Positions 5,711 to 14,412 of a stretch of DNA of 15,579 nucleotides are shown here, one piece after another (positions within the stretch are counted from its first letter, which is position 1; each line of letters opens with the position of its first letter). Origin of the DNA: Phytoactinopolyspora endophytica (lineage in GTDB: Bacteria > Actinomycetota > Actinomycetes > Jiangellales > Jiangellaceae); assembly GCF_004138495.1 (NCBI RefSeq), contig NZ_ML142873.1:57080-72658 (forward strand), in the 5' to 3' direction. The notes below the pieces were generated by a model. It made no database searches and was not told where the DNA came from. It saw only the letters and a list, made by a program, of their open reading frames with translations. Both the position numbers and the translations under genes were made by a program.

Positions 5711-7732
5711 TCAGAGGAAGAGTCTCGGGAGATAGGCGGGCGGCTGGTCGTAGGGCGGCACCTCGCCCAGCGCCACCTGGTAGAGGCGGGCATGGCTGGC
5801 TCGGGCGGCGTCGACGAGCGGCTGGTACGGCTGGTGACAGACGTCGACGAAACCGATGTTGTAGTTCTCGCCGTCGAAGCGGCCGAGTGCGGACTGGTCG
5901 TAGAGGGTGAAGTAGTGCACGCCGACGCACCACGGCTGGGCGGCCGCGTCCTCGGTGTAGACCCGGAACGCCTGACCTCGCGCCTCCTGGTCGGCGACCC
6001 GGCCGATCCCGCTGGCGGGGAGCCCGACGTCGAGGGCCCCGAAATGCCACTCACCGATCAAGACCGGGCAGTTCAGCCGTTCGCTTACCGCGGCGAACTC
6101 GGGGGCGGTGACCCTCTCCTGGTAGCAGTTGACGCTGAACACGTCGAAACTGGTCATGCCTTCCAGCGCCCAGTCCGGCGGCACGGTGTAGTAGCGGGCG
6201 CCGAGGTTGAGATGGTTGGGGTCGACCTGGCTGCTGGCGGCGCTCAGCGTGTCGAACAGCCGACGGACCATGACGGTGCTGAAGTCCTCGAGGTCGCGGC
6301 GTGCGGTGTCGGTCAGCGCACTGGTCCACTGGCCGTCGGCCACCCGTCCCAGGGACGCATCCGGACCCCATGCGACGCGCAGACCCGCGTCGTCGCCGTA
6401 CCGCTCGGCCAGGAAATCCCGCAACGCGCGCCGGGTGGCACAGGTGCTCGTCGTGTACAGCATCCCGGCGGCCGGTGACTCCTCGGCGAACCCCCAGGTG
6501 GGCTCGTTCATCAGGAAGTAGCCGACGAGCGCCGGGTCGTCCCGGGTGGAGAGCAGGGCCTGCGCGTACTCCTCGGCGTCGTCGGCGAACTCGGGCGCGA
6601 AGACGTCGGGGAAGTCGCGGTAGACCATTGGGGTGCGGCGACAGGTCAGGTGCAGCGGGCGGACGTACGGGAAGCCTGCGGCGCTCGCCGCCTCGATGTT
6701 GGACCAGTTGCCGATGGTGGTGAACCCGCACTGCTTGAGGAACCCGACGGCGACGGTCGCCCACGACTCGCGCCAGCTGTCCGGACCGAACGCATGGATC
6801 AGGTTCGCGCCGAGATAGTTCATCATCCGTCGTCCGGTGTCGTGGACGTCGCCGTACGGCCCGGCGGCGTCGGGCAGCCAGGTCAGGGCGGACTCCAGAC
6901 CGTCGTACGCGGTCTGGACGGAGCTCCCCACGCAGTCGATGCCGGCAGACCAGTAGCGGAAGCCCGCCGGGTCGACGAGCCACCATCGGCTGCCGTCGTG
7001 GTGGGTCCGGAAATACCCGGTCGCCGGCAGCTCGCCGGCCGGCGTCCAACCGCCCCAGCGGCTGAAGCCGTCCGGCCACTCCTGCGCGGGCGCGGCGTCC
7101 AGTTGAGTGCGCAGCCGGGAGACGACGTCATCCACGTGTTCGCTACGTCCGGGCCAGTCGCGCAGCCGGTTCTGGCCGAGCTCGTCGAGCAGTGGACCGT
7201 GCGGCAGCAACGGCTCGGTCAGCCGCGGCGGCTCGGCAACGGTGGCAATGAACGGGGTCATGCACCACCGCACCGGCCCGGTTCCGTTGCGGATGAGACT
7301 GAGCGTCATCTGGTCGACTCGTGCGAGATCGACCCGCTCACCCCAGCAGATCGGCTTGAGCCAGGCGCCCTCTCGGGAGAGAAGCCAGGTGTCGAGGTCC
7401 GTGACCTCCAGCGGGACTCTGATCCGGGCCGCACACTGGGCGAGCGCACCGAAACTGAGCCGGAACTCCGGGCCGTCGGCGCCCTCGCGCAACGCCAGCT
7501 GGAACACGGCGAGCTCGTCGCCGTCGAGCAGCAGGTCGCTCGCCAGGTAGCGAACATTCTGCAGTGCTCCGGCCGGAAAGGCGTACGTGACGGTGGCATC
7601 GACGTCGTCGGCCGTGTACCAGGTGGCGCCGGGGAACATGGGCGCCGCGGAGCGGTCGATGACGGTGCCGTCGCCGATGTGCCGCGGTGACAGCTCGACG
7701 GGCAGCGAGCCGGAGAGATCGGAGGTGTTCAC
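5711..7732 (-). CDS. Agarase-like (GH50-type) clan GH-A glycoside hydrolase, cytoplasmic
   Basis: This is a 673-residue glycosidase that probably trims imported oligosaccharides. The start is GTG at 7732, overlapping the upstream stop as GTGA; the open frame continues upstream to 8299 but that part is a shadow of the membrane-protein gene. Residues about 20-170 look like the beta-sandwich carbohydrate-binding domain that precedes agarase catalytic domains. The TIM barrel begins near 235 with ATGYFRTHHDGSRWWLVDPAG. The clan GH-A acid/base is Glu410 in F-L-M-N-E-P-T-W and the nucleophile Glu561 in V-L-I-G-E-W-H-F-G. The C-terminal G-E-N-Y-N-I-G-F-V-D-V (about 621-631) is typical of agarase-like enzymes. 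There is no signal peptide, consistent with action after import. It is the last gene of the operon. GH50 is my best family guess; an adjacent GH-A family is possible, and agarose need not be the substrate. Confidence 0.8.
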   Translation of the reverse strand: MNTSDLSGSLPVELSPRHIGDGTVIDRSAAPMFPGATWYTADDVDATVTYAFPAGALQNVRYLASDLLLDGDELAVFQLALREGADGPEFRLSFGALAQCAARIRVPLEVTDLDTWLLSREGAWLKPICWGERVDLARVDQMTLSLIRNGTGPVRWCMTPFIATVAEPPRLTEPLLPHGPLLDELGQNRLRDWPGRSEHVDDVVSRLRTQLDAAPAQEWPDGFSRWGGWTPAGELPATGYFRTHHDGSRWWLVDPAGFRYWSAGIDCVGSSVQTAYDGLESALTWLPDAAGPYGDVHDTGRRMMNYLGANLIHAFGPDSWRESWATVAVGFLKQCGFTTIGNWSNIEAASAAGFPYVRPLHLTCRRTPMVYRDFPDVFAPEFADDAEEYAQALLSTRDDPALVGYFLMNEPTWGFAEESPAAGMLYTTSTCATRRALRDFLAERYGDDAGLRVAWGPDASLGRVADGQWTSALTDTARRDLEDFSTVMVRRLFDTLSAASSQVDPNHLNLGARYYTVPPDWALEGMTSFDVFSVNCYQERVTAPEFAAVSERLNCPVLIGEWHFGALDVGLPASGIGRVADQEARGQAFRVYTEDAAAQPWCVGVHYFTLYDQSALGRFDGENYNIGFVDVCHQPYQPLVDAARASHARLYQVALGEVPPYDQPPAYLPRLFL

Positions 7733-8409
7733 GACGGCATCAGCCTTTCCAAGCGGTGCGCGTGCAGGACGGCGACCAGTACCGGCACGATCAGCACCAG
7801 GCCGGCGATCGACACCGCACCGACGACGAGGACGGCCGCGGTCATCACCCATGTCCACAGCGACTGCTCCGGGTGACGCGTCACCAGGCGCACCGATGTG
7901 CGGGCGATGTGCCGGGCGCTCCGGTGCGGTTGGGCGACGAAGAGCGGGCCCCAGTAGATCGCGCAGACCGACCACAGCAGCGCCACCAGGGTGACGACGG
8001 TGGTGAGGGCGGAGAACCCAGCCATTCCGGCCATGATCCCGGCCCAGACCAGGACGCCGAACGTCCCATACAACGGAGCGAGCACCCGTACACTGCGACC
8101 GGCCAGCTCGCGCGTCAGCTCCTTGGCCAGGGCGAGGTCGACGTGCTGCTCGCGGCAGGCGACGCCAGCCAGAGCGAAGAGGGCGGCGGTGGCGAGCGGC
8201 AGCGCACTCGCACTCGCTAGCCCGAGCATGATCCGCAGCCAGCCGGGCAGCTCCGCGAAAGCCAACGCCACGACGCCGGGAGCGGCCACAAGGGACCACC
8301 CGACGTTCACCGCGACCAGGCGCTCTACCTGCCCGCCGATCGTCGCGAAAGCCGCCCAGGTCGGTCCGCGACGCTCGTCGCGGGGACCGATGTCATCGAG
8401 AAACGGCAT
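7729..8409 (-). CDS. YesL/DUF624-like membrane protein
   Basis: This 226-residue integral membrane protein resembles the YesL (DUF624) family, whose genes usually sit beside oligosaccharide ABC transporters and polysaccharide-degrading enzymes; its biochemical role is not established. Hydrophobic segments are visible near residues 30-50, 55-80, 110-150 and 180-205, with a soluble stretch containing S-A-R-H-I-A-R-T-S-V-R between the later ones. The start ATG 8409 is preferred over the GTG at 8418 because AAAGG lies at normal distance upstream. It overlaps the ATPase gene before it by 17 bases and the hydrolase gene after it by 4, which makes co-translation likely. Family assignment rests on size, topology and context more than on motifs. 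Confidence 0.65.
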   Translation of the reverse strand: MPFLDDIGPRDERRGPTWAAFATIGGQVERLVAVNVGWSLVAAPGVVALAFAELPGWLRIMLGLASASALPLATAALFALAGVACREQHVDLALAKELTRELAGRSVRVLAPLYGTFGVLVWAGIMAGMAGFSALTTVVTLVALLWSVCAIYWGPLFVAQPHRSARHIARTSVRLVTRHPEQSLWTWVMTAAVLVVGAVSIAGLVLIVPVLVAVLHAHRLERLMPS

Positions 8410-9568
8410 CGATATCACCTTTGAGTAGAGAGGCGCCGGTGTCGGCGTCGAACAGGTGCACCTTGGACAGGTCGATGCCGAGCGGGATCTCCTGGTCGAG
8501 GTAGCTGTTCGGCAGCCGGACGGTGAAGGTGGCGACGAAGTCCTGCCCCTCGGCGGTGCTCAGATAGACCGTGCATCCGCTGGCGGTCGGCTCGATCAGG
8601 GTGACGATGCCGTGCAGGGTGTTCTCCTCGGTCACCTCGAACGGTGCCATCCTTGGGACGTGCAGGTCCTCGGGGCGGACCCCCATCCGGACCCGCTGCC
8701 CGACGTGTGCTCGCGCGGCCGCGGTCATGCTCGGGTGCACGCGCAACCGCAGACCGGAGCCGACCATGACAGCACCGTCTCCGTCGGCCTGGATCTCCAT
8801 GTCGAACAGGTTGATGCTCGGAGTGCCGATGAAGAACGCCACGAACTCGCTCACCGGACGCTCGTACAGATCGCTGCCGGTGCCGATCTGCTGGATCCGC
8901 CCATCGGCCATCACCGCGATCCGGTCGCCGAGCGCCATCGCCTCGGACTGGTCGTGCGTGACATAGACGGTGGGACGGTGCTTGTTCTTGTGCAGTGTCA
9001 GGATGTCCTCGCGTGCCTGGTGGCGCAGCTGAGCGTCCAGGTTGGACAGCGGCTCGTCGTACAGATAGAGCGCCGCGTCGCGGACCATCGCCCTGGACAA
9101 CGCGACGCGCTGCCGCTCGCCTCCGGACAGCTGGCGCGGCTTGCGGGTCAGCAGGTGGTCGATCCGGAAGGTCTGTGCGGCCTCGGTGACCTTGTCTTTG
9201 ACGACCTTGCGTGCCTCTCGGCGAGAACGGAGGCCGTAGGCGATGTTCTCGAAGACGGTCAGGTGGGGAAAGATCGCGTAGTCCTGGAAGACCATGGCGA
9301 TGCGGCGATCACGCGGGCGGATCTCGTTGACCACCCGGTCGCCGAACTGGATCTGGCCGTCGCTGACCGGCTCCAGCCCGGCCAGCATCCGCAGCGTGGT
9401 CGTCTTGCCGCATCCCGACGGCCCGACCAGGACGAGCAGCTCCCCATCGGCGATGTCGAAGCTCACGTCCTCAACGGCGTGCTTGTCTCCGAAGCGCTTC
9501 TGGACTCCCCGGACCTTGATCGCGGTCTCACTGCTGTATCGCGGCTCTGCGATTGCTTCTGTGGTCAT
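8393..9568 (-). CDS. Carbohydrate ABC transporter ATP-binding protein, first of two types (MsmK/UgpC-like)
   Basis: This 391-residue cytoplasmic ATPase would power oligosaccharide import with the permeases encoded upstream. All nucleotide-binding motifs are intact: Walker A GPSGCGKTT (residues 49-57), Q-loop V-F-Q-D-Y-A, signature L-S-G-G-E-R-Q-R-V, Walker B A-L-Y-L-Y-D-E-P, D-loop S-N-L-D, and switch His in Y-V-T-H-D-Q. The C-terminal third has the R-M-G-V-R-P-E-D and E-P-T-A-S-G motifs of MalK-type regulatory (TOBE/OB) domains. ATG 9568 is used; a GTG at 9571 directly before it is equally plausible. The gene follows the other ATPase gene after a gap of about 35 bases. Walker B has Tyr where most MalK-type proteins have Leu or Met, a mild change. 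Two distinct ATPase genes in one operon suggest a heterodimer. Confidence 0.9.
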   Translation of the reverse strand: MTTEAIAEPRYSSETAIKVRGVQKRFGDKHAVEDVSFDIADGELLVLVGPSGCGKTTTLRMLAGLEPVSDGQIQFGDRVVNEIRPRDRRIAMVFQDYAIFPHLTVFENIAYGLRSRREARKVVKDKVTEAAQTFRIDHLLTRKPRQLSGGERQRVALSRAMVRDAALYLYDEPLSNLDAQLRHQAREDILTLHKNKHRPTVYVTHDQSEAMALGDRIAVMADGRIQQIGTGSDLYERPVSEFVAFFIGTPSINLFDMEIQADGDGAVMVGSGLRLRVHPSMTAAARAHVGQRVRMGVRPEDLHVPRMAPFEVTEENTLHGIVTLIEPTASGCTVYLSTAEGQDFVATFTVRLPNSYLDQEIPLGIDLSKVHLFDADTGASLLKGDIDAVSR

Positions 9569-9603
9569 CACGTCCGTCCCTGTTCCTCGTCGACTGGCAC
9601 ACG

Positions 9604-10719
9604 TCAGAAGAGCTCAAGCACGCCGGGTGTATGCAGCGGGCGTTCGCCGTCGGGTTCGAAGAAGTACGCACGGTCGAGATCGGGCGTCGCTGTGAGCTGG
9701 TCTCGCTCCGGGTGGTCGACCGGCAGGATCACCGTGACGTTTCTGCCGGCGACGGTGCCGTATGCGAAGGCGGCCCGCTCGGTCGGCAGCCGTTCGATGT
9801 GACGCACGGACACCGCCAGCCCGTCGGCCTCGTCCAGCCGCCAGCCCTCTGGGCGGATTGCCAGATCGACCGGGCCGTCCGGCACGGCGGCACGCACCGG
9901 GGATGGGAGATCCCAGCTGGCACCCGCGAGCTGCAGCCGGCCATCGGTGACCGCGGCCGGCAGGACACTGATCGGCGGCGACCCGATGAACGTCGCGACG
10001 AACCGGGAGGCCGGGGTGTAGTAGAGATCGTCGAACGTGCCGACCTGCTCGATCCGGCCGTCGCGCATCACCACGATCCGGTCGCCCATGAAGATCGCTT
10101 CCTGCTGGTCGTGTGTGACGTACAGGGTGGTGATCTTGAACTTGCGCAGCAGCTTGCGGATCTCGACCCGGGTCTGCTCGCGCAGCTTGGCGTCGAGGTT
10201 GCAGATCGGCTCGTCCATCAGGAACAGCGGTGGGTCCCGGACGATGCAGCGGGCGATGGCGACGCGTTGCTGCTCGCCGCCCGAGAGCGTCGTCGGCACT
10301 TGGCCCAGCAAGAGGTCGAAGCCGACCCCCATCCGTTCGGCGGTCTCGCGGACCCGTTGCTCGGCCTCCTCCTTGCTGCTGTCGTGGACGTCGAAGTAGT
10401 ACGCCAGGTTGCCCTTGCCCTTCATCGACGGGTACAGAGCGTAGTCCTGGAAGACCATGCCCACCCCGCGCTCCTGTGGGCGCACCCCGGTGACGTCGAC
10501 GCCGTCGTAGCGCACCCGGCCCTGGTCCGGGTCCTCGATGCCGGCGACCACCTTGAGCAGGGTGGACTTGCCGCAGCCCGACGAGCCGACGATACTGATC
10601 GTCTCGCCGTCGGCCACCTGCAATGACACGTCGTCCAAGGCGGGCCGGCCTGTGTTGGTCTGGACGATCCGGTCATCCACGTAGTGCTTGACGACGTGGT
10701 CGATGTCGATGCGAGCCAT
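9604..10719 (-). CDS. Carbohydrate ABC transporter ATP-binding protein, second type (MalK/UgpC-like)
   Basis: This 371-residue ATPase is diverged from its neighbour but also carries a complete motif set: Walker A GSSGCGKST (45-53), V-F-Q-D-Y-A, L-S-G-G-E-Q-Q-R-V, Walker B L-F-L-M-D-E-P, and Y-V-T-H-D-Q. The segment after Walker B reads I-C-N-L-D rather than the usual L-S-N-L-D. An insertion with Y-Y-F-D-V-H-D follows the Q-loop region, and the C-terminal regulatory domain has L-A-I-R-P-E-G. It starts 9 bases after the permease stop, with a GAGGAG box overlapping that stop. Sugar importers of the CUT1 class mostly use one ATPase as a homodimer; paired ATPases are known, for example in the rhizobial glycerol transporter GlpS/GlpT. 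Which permease each ATPase contacts cannot be told. Confidence 0.9.
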   Translation of the reverse strand: MARIDIDHVVKHYVDDRIVQTNTGRPALDDVSLQVADGETISIVGSSGCGKSTLLKVVAGIEDPDQGRVRYDGVDVTGVRPQERGVGMVFQDYALYPSMKGKGNLAYYFDVHDSSKEEAEQRVRETAERMGVGFDLLLGQVPTTLSGGEQQRVAIARCIVRDPPLFLMDEPICNLDAKLREQTRVEIRKLLRKFKITTLYVTHDQQEAIFMGDRIVVMRDGRIEQVGTFDDLYYTPASRFVATFIGSPPISVLPAAVTDGRLQLAGASWDLPSPVRAAVPDGPVDLAIRPEGWRLDEADGLAVSVRHIERLPTERAAFAYGTVAGRNVTVILPVDHPERDQLTATPDLDRAYFFEPDGERPLHTPGVLELF

Positions 10720-10728
10720 CAGCTCTCC

Positions 10729-11742
10729 TCACTTCAGTCCACGCAGGCGGATGCCGCGCAGTAGATACTCTCGGCAGACGATGAACGCGATGAACACCGG
10801 CAGCGACTGCAGGATCGCCAGCACCATGAGGCCGTTCCAGGACAGACCGCCGCCGAGCATGTCCTGCATCACCTCCGCCTCCGCGGCCGCCGCCTCGGCG
10901 CTGGTGCCGCCGGACTGGACAATCCGTTCCATCAGCAGGTAGAGCTCGACCGACATCGGCATCCGCTCTGGCGTCTGCAGGACCACCAGCGGCCAGAGGA
11001 ACTGGTCCCACGCCAAGCTGAACGCCGTCCAGATCGTGACCGCATAGACCGGGACGCTCATCGGCAGCACGATGCGGCGGAAGATGTTGAACTCCGACCC
11101 GCCATCGACCCGGGCCGCCTGGATGACGGAGTCGGGAATGGTGTCGAAGAACCCCTTGAACAGCAGGAAGTTGAACGCTTGAAAACAGATCGGGAAGATC
11201 ACCGCCCAGTGGGTGTCCCAGATCGGGAACGTGGGGAAGGCCGTATCCGTCCCGGGTATGTTTGGTGCGTTCGGGAGCGCGAACGGGAAGTTCCTGGTCA
11301 ACAGGAAATTCGGGATCAGGGTCAGGGCTGCCGGCATCATCAGCGTGCCGATGAAGAACAGGAATGACCACCGGGCCATCGGCCCGCGCTGCAGCTTGCT
11401 GTTCGCGTACGCCGCCATTGACGTGATCGGAATGCCGATGACGAGTACCCAGAAGGTGATCTGCACCGAGTTCCAGAAGAACAGCCAGAGTGGTGCGTCC
11501 AGCAGCTGGCCGGCACTGCCCTGGACGATCTGGAAGACCAGCTTCCAGCCGGCGAAACTCGGGTCCTGCGGCCAGAACGTCGGCGGGAATGCGAGCACCT
11601 CCTCGCCGGACTTGAACGAGCTGACCAGCATGAAATAGAAGGGAAAGAGGTGCAGAGCGATACCCAGGCACAGGAACGCCACCACAGCCCACCAGGCGAT
11701 CCGGAGCATGGGCTGTTTCCGCCCGACACGTGGGAAAAGCAT
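10729..11742 (-). CDS. Carbohydrate ABC transporter permease, MalG/UgpE type
   Basis: This 337-residue inner-membrane permease forms half of the translocation pore. It has about six membrane segments, starting near residue 14 (RIAWWAVVAFLCLG), and an EAA-type loop, I-Q-A-A-R-V-D-G-G-S-E-F, followed by R-R-I-V-L-P, which docks on the ATPase. It is longer than the usual 270-300 residues owing to two extra-loop insertions: one with F-A-L-P-N-A-P-N-I-P-G-T and one Ala/Glu-rich stretch, SAEAAAAEAEVMQDM, in the last outer loop. The start ATG 11742 has AGGAGG 6 bases upstream. It lies 26 bases after its partner permease gene and 9 before the ATPase gene. Confidence 0.9.
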   Translation of the reverse strand: MLFPRVGRKQPMLRIAWWAVVAFLCLGIALHLFPFYFMLVSSFKSGEEVLAFPPTFWPQDPSFAGWKLVFQIVQGSAGQLLDAPLWLFFWNSVQITFWVLVIGIPITSMAAYANSKLQRGPMARWSFLFFIGTLMMPAALTLIPNFLLTRNFPFALPNAPNIPGTDTAFPTFPIWDTHWAVIFPICFQAFNFLLFKGFFDTIPDSVIQAARVDGGSEFNIFRRIVLPMSVPVYAVTIWTAFSLAWDQFLWPLVVLQTPERMPMSVELYLLMERIVQSGGTSAEAAAAEAEVMQDMLGGGLSWNGLMVLAILQSLPVFIAFIVCREYLLRGIRLRGLK

Positions 11743-11748
11743 GATCGT

Positions 11749-11754
11749 CCTCCT
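11749..11754 (-). promoter_or_regulatory. Ribosome binding site of the MalG-type permease
   Basis: AGGAGG on the minus strand lies 6 bases before the ATG at 11742, which fixes the start of the permease. Confidence 0.7.
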
Positions 11755-11768
11755 CGATGTGCCTGGGC

Positions 11769-12710
11769 CTAGGCGTCCGGGTCTTCACGGAAGAACCGCC
11801 GCTGGATGATCACCAGCAGCATGGTTCCGATGAACAGGAAGACGCCGAGCGCCGTCGCGTCCGCATAGCGCAGGTTCTGCAGCAGCTCGTACAGGTACAT
11901 GACGACGGTGCGGCTGGCGCCGCCCGGGCCTCCTCCGGTCATGATCATCGGGTACTCGAACACCTGGGTGGACCCGATGACGGCGAAGATCAGCAGCATC
12001 GAGATCACCGGACGCAGCCGGGGCAGCGAGATGGTCCACATCTTCCGCCAGAACCCGGCGCCCTCGATCTCGGCGGCCTCGTAGTACGACGCCGGGATGC
12101 CCTGCAGCGTCGCCATGTAGATCAGGCCGGGGCCGAAGAACAGGATGCCGGGGAACACCAGCCAGAACAGCACCTGGTCGCTGGAGTTCAGGAACGGCTG
12201 CGGTTCGAGCCCGAGAACCTCGGTGGCGATCCATTGGAACAGCCCGTACTGGGCGTTGAACATGTACCGGAACAGCAGCGTGGACGCAATCCCGGACAGC
12301 GGGATGAACCAGAGCAGCATCATCCAGCGGATGTGCCGCTTCGGCATCTCCATCAGCAGGATCGCGACGAAGATCGGGATGAAGAACGTCAACCCGATGC
12401 TCAGCACCGCGTAGATGGCCGTGACGCGGAACGCCTCGGCCACCAGCGGGTCGCTCCACATCCGTTCGTAGCTCTCCAGCCCGGTGAACTCGATCGGTCC
12501 ACGGACGCGGGCGTTGGTGAAGCTGATGACGAATGCCATCAGCAGCGGATACCAGCCCCACGTGAGCTGGAAGGAGAACGCCGGCAGCACGAACAGGGCG
12601 CGCTCGAGCCGGCGCCGGCGGCTCGGTGCCGGCTCGCGCACCTGGCTTTCGGTACCGGCGGGCGGTTCCGCTCCGCCCGCGGTTTCGGTCGCTTCTTGCT
12701 GCAGTGTCAT
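11769..12710 (-). CDS. Carbohydrate ABC transporter permease, MalF/UgpA type
   Basis: This 313-residue permease is the likely partner of the MalG-type protein. ATG 12710 (MTLQQEATETAGG) is chosen because it starts 16 bases after the binding-protein stop and gives a normal length; the frame stays open to 12836 but that part overlaps the upstream gene. The N-terminus is a soluble Glu/Pro-rich tail with a basic patch, P-S-R-R-R-R-L-E-R-A, before the first membrane helix (LFVLPAFSFQLTWGWYPLL). Five further helices follow. The EAA loop is Y-Y-E-A-A-E-I-E-G-A-G-F-W-R-K-M-W, then I-S-L-P-R-L-R-P. A glycine-rich M-T-G-G-G-P-G-G loop near the C-terminus is typical of the family. Confidence 0.9.
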   Translation of the reverse strand: MTLQQEATETAGGAEPPAGTESQVREPAPSRRRRLERALFVLPAFSFQLTWGWYPLLMAFVISFTNARVRGPIEFTGLESYERMWSDPLVAEAFRVTAIYAVLSIGLTFFIPIFVAILLMEMPKRHIRWMMLLWFIPLSGIASTLLFRYMFNAQYGLFQWIATEVLGLEPQPFLNSSDQVLFWLVFPGILFFGPGLIYMATLQGIPASYYEAAEIEGAGFWRKMWTISLPRLRPVISMLLIFAVIGSTQVFEYPMIMTGGGPGGASRTVVMYLYELLQNLRYADATALGVFLFIGTMLLVIIQRRFFREDPDA

Positions 12711-12726
12711 ATCGCGTCCACAGCTC

Positions 12727-14379
12727 TCAGCCGAGCGCCGGCCGGACGTGGTCTTCGTACCAGGGGTCGAAGACGTCAGCCGCATAGTCCGGCGCGTGCT
12801 CCTGCCAGAACTGCTGGAGCGCCTCGTAGTAGGCACGGGCGCCCTCGGCGAACTCGTCGTCGTCGACGCTCGAAGTGAAGTCGGCCGCCTGCGTGTTGCG
12901 GGTCTGCTCCAGGTTCGCCAGGTCCGCCGCGATGTCGACGTTGCCGCGCTCGAACGACCACCGGGACTCCATGTCTTCCTCGGCCGTGAGCGCCGGGCCG
13001 GCGGTCTCCTCGACCGGGAGGTAATTGCCCTCGTTCGGCGGCAACGGCAGCGCGGAGGCGTCCTCGACCGCCTGCATGTACTGCTCGCCCCACGCCTCCA
13101 CCAGATCGCCGGGGACCCCCTCGACCTCGGTCCGGCCGTGGACCGGAGCCGGGTCGTTGAAGACGCTTTGCAGACTCTGCGTCTCCTCCCACAGGACCTC
13201 GCGCTCGATTTCCCAGCCCTGACCGAAGATCATCCAGTCATGGAGACTGACCGCCTTGTCCAAGGCCTCCTCGGACAGATCGGGAGAGAAGGACATCACC
13301 GTCATGAACGCCTGGGTGTCGCCGAACCGGCCGTGCTCGCCGCGTGGGTGCTGGATCCAGCCGACGACCTCCTCCAGCGGCATGCCGAGACTCTCCGCGA
13401 GGTTGCTCGGGCCCGGGTTCGACGTGTCGTTCGGGTCCGCGGTGAAGAAGCCCGAGTTGGAGATGATCATCGCGGCCCGCCCCTGGGCGAACGCGTTCCT
13501 GGTGTCCCCGTCTTCGAAGGCGACGTCGGAGAGGATGCTCTCGTCCTCGAACACCATGGCGCGGAAGTCTTCGATGGCCCTCGTCCACGTATCAGCGTGG
13601 GTCGTCGTATAGTCCCAGCGCCAGTTCCACGCCGACTCTGGATCGGGAAGCTTGGACAGCTCCAGCCAACCGTCTGCGATGAGCCTCACGTGGAGCGCGG
13701 TGGATTGGAACGCCGCCCCCTTGCGGTCCCCATCGGTCAGCGCGCGCGCCAGTTCGCGGAACTCCGACCATGTCCAGCCCGGCTGCGGCTCCTGCAGCCC
13801 GAGCTCGGCGATGAGGTCGCGGCGGAAGTAGATGCCGTTCCCGGCGCCGAAGTAGTTGGGAACGCCGTAGTACGCGCCGTTGACCTGCCAGGTGGACCAG
13901 ATGGGCTTGGCATAGTCCGCCAGCTTGCTGTCCATGTCGTAGCTCTCGAGCAGCTCCGTCGTGTCGGCAGCGAGCCCCTGGGCGAACGCGGACTTGGTGG
14001 CCGCGACGTTCCAGCCGCCGAGCACGTTTCCGGGGAACATCGCTGGCGCGGTGCCACCGCTCAGGGCGGTCGTGAGCGCCTGCTGGTCCCAGATGTCGGT
14101 GGCGACCTGCTCGACTGTGACGCCGGGGTTGTCGTCCAGCCATGTCTGCAGTGCCTCGGCGTAGGCCTTCTTGACCGGGTTCTCCTCCTGGACCTCAGCC
14201 GAGGGCATGACGTCGAACGGCCACGTCGGATCGCCGCCGAACCGCAGCACGACGTCCGCGCCGTCGTCGCTCCCTCCACCACCGGGCGTTCCGCCGGTAC
14301 AGGACGTGATGACGGCGCCGGAAGCTGCTGCTGCGCCGCCGGCGGCGAGCAGCCGTAACATCTCTCGTCGATTGAGCAT
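12727..14379 (-). CDS. Tat-type lipoprotein solute-binding protein of the sugar ABC transporter
   Basis: This 550-residue extracytoplasmic binding protein would capture oligosaccharides and pass them to the permeases. ATG 14379 is set by AAGGAGGT just upstream; a start at 14412 would add 11 residues. The N-terminus combines a twin-arginine motif, N-R-R-E-M-L-R (3-9), with a lipobox, I-T-S-C, placing the lipidated cysteine at residue 27, followed by a Gly-rich linker. Family 1 binding-protein features include Y-Y-G-V-P-N-Y-F, I-Y-F-R-R-D-L-I-A-E-L-G-L and W-T-W-S-E-F. It is longer than the common 400-450 residues, as in binding proteins for larger oligosaccharides such as LipO/YtcQ-type. It is 33 bases downstream of the beta-propeller gene and so probably belongs to the same transcript. 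Ligand unknown. Confidence 0.9.
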   Translation of the reverse strand: MLNRREMLRLLAAGGAAAASGAVITSCTGGTPGGGGSDDGADVVLRFGGDPTWPFDVMPSAEVQEENPVKKAYAEALQTWLDDNPGVTVEQVATDIWDQQALTTALSGGTAPAMFPGNVLGGWNVAATKSAFAQGLAADTTELLESYDMDSKLADYAKPIWSTWQVNGAYYGVPNYFGAGNGIYFRRDLIAELGLQEPQPGWTWSEFRELARALTDGDRKGAAFQSTALHVRLIADGWLELSKLPDPESAWNWRWDYTTTHADTWTRAIEDFRAMVFEDESILSDVAFEDGDTRNAFAQGRAAMIISNSGFFTADPNDTSNPGPSNLAESLGMPLEEVVGWIQHPRGEHGRFGDTQAFMTVMSFSPDLSEEALDKAVSLHDWMIFGQGWEIEREVLWEETQSLQSVFNDPAPVHGRTEVEGVPGDLVEAWGEQYMQAVEDASALPLPPNEGNYLPVEETAGPALTAEEDMESRWSFERGNVDIAADLANLEQTRNTQAADFTSSVDDDEFAEGARAYYEALQQFWQEHAPDYAADVFDPWYEDHVRPALG

Positions 14380-14383
14380 GTCG

Positions 14384-14391
14384 ACCTCCTT
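14384..14391 (-). promoter_or_regulatory. Strong ribosome binding site of the solute-binding protein
   Basis: AAGGAGGT on the minus strand ends 4 bases before the ATG at 14379. It is the strongest translation signal in the operon, in keeping with the excess of binding protein that ABC importers need. Confidence 0.75.
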
Positions 14392-14412
14392 CTCGTTGGG
14401 ACGTGCGTGCAT

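Noticed and set aside
7733..8299. N-terminal extension of the glycoside hydrolase frame
   Set aside because: The translation is Arg/Pro/Gly-rich and lies entirely opposite the reading frame of the YesL-like gene; the GTG at 7732 with the GTGA overlap is the better start.
8456..9802. 448-codon plus-strand open frame
   Set aside because: It mirrors the ATPase genes, whose Walker and signature motifs are unmistakable on the minus strand.
12484..14358. 624-codon plus-strand open frame
   Set aside because: It is antisense to the solute-binding protein and part of the permease, both of which have clear family motifs and start signals; its own sequence has no recognisable domain.
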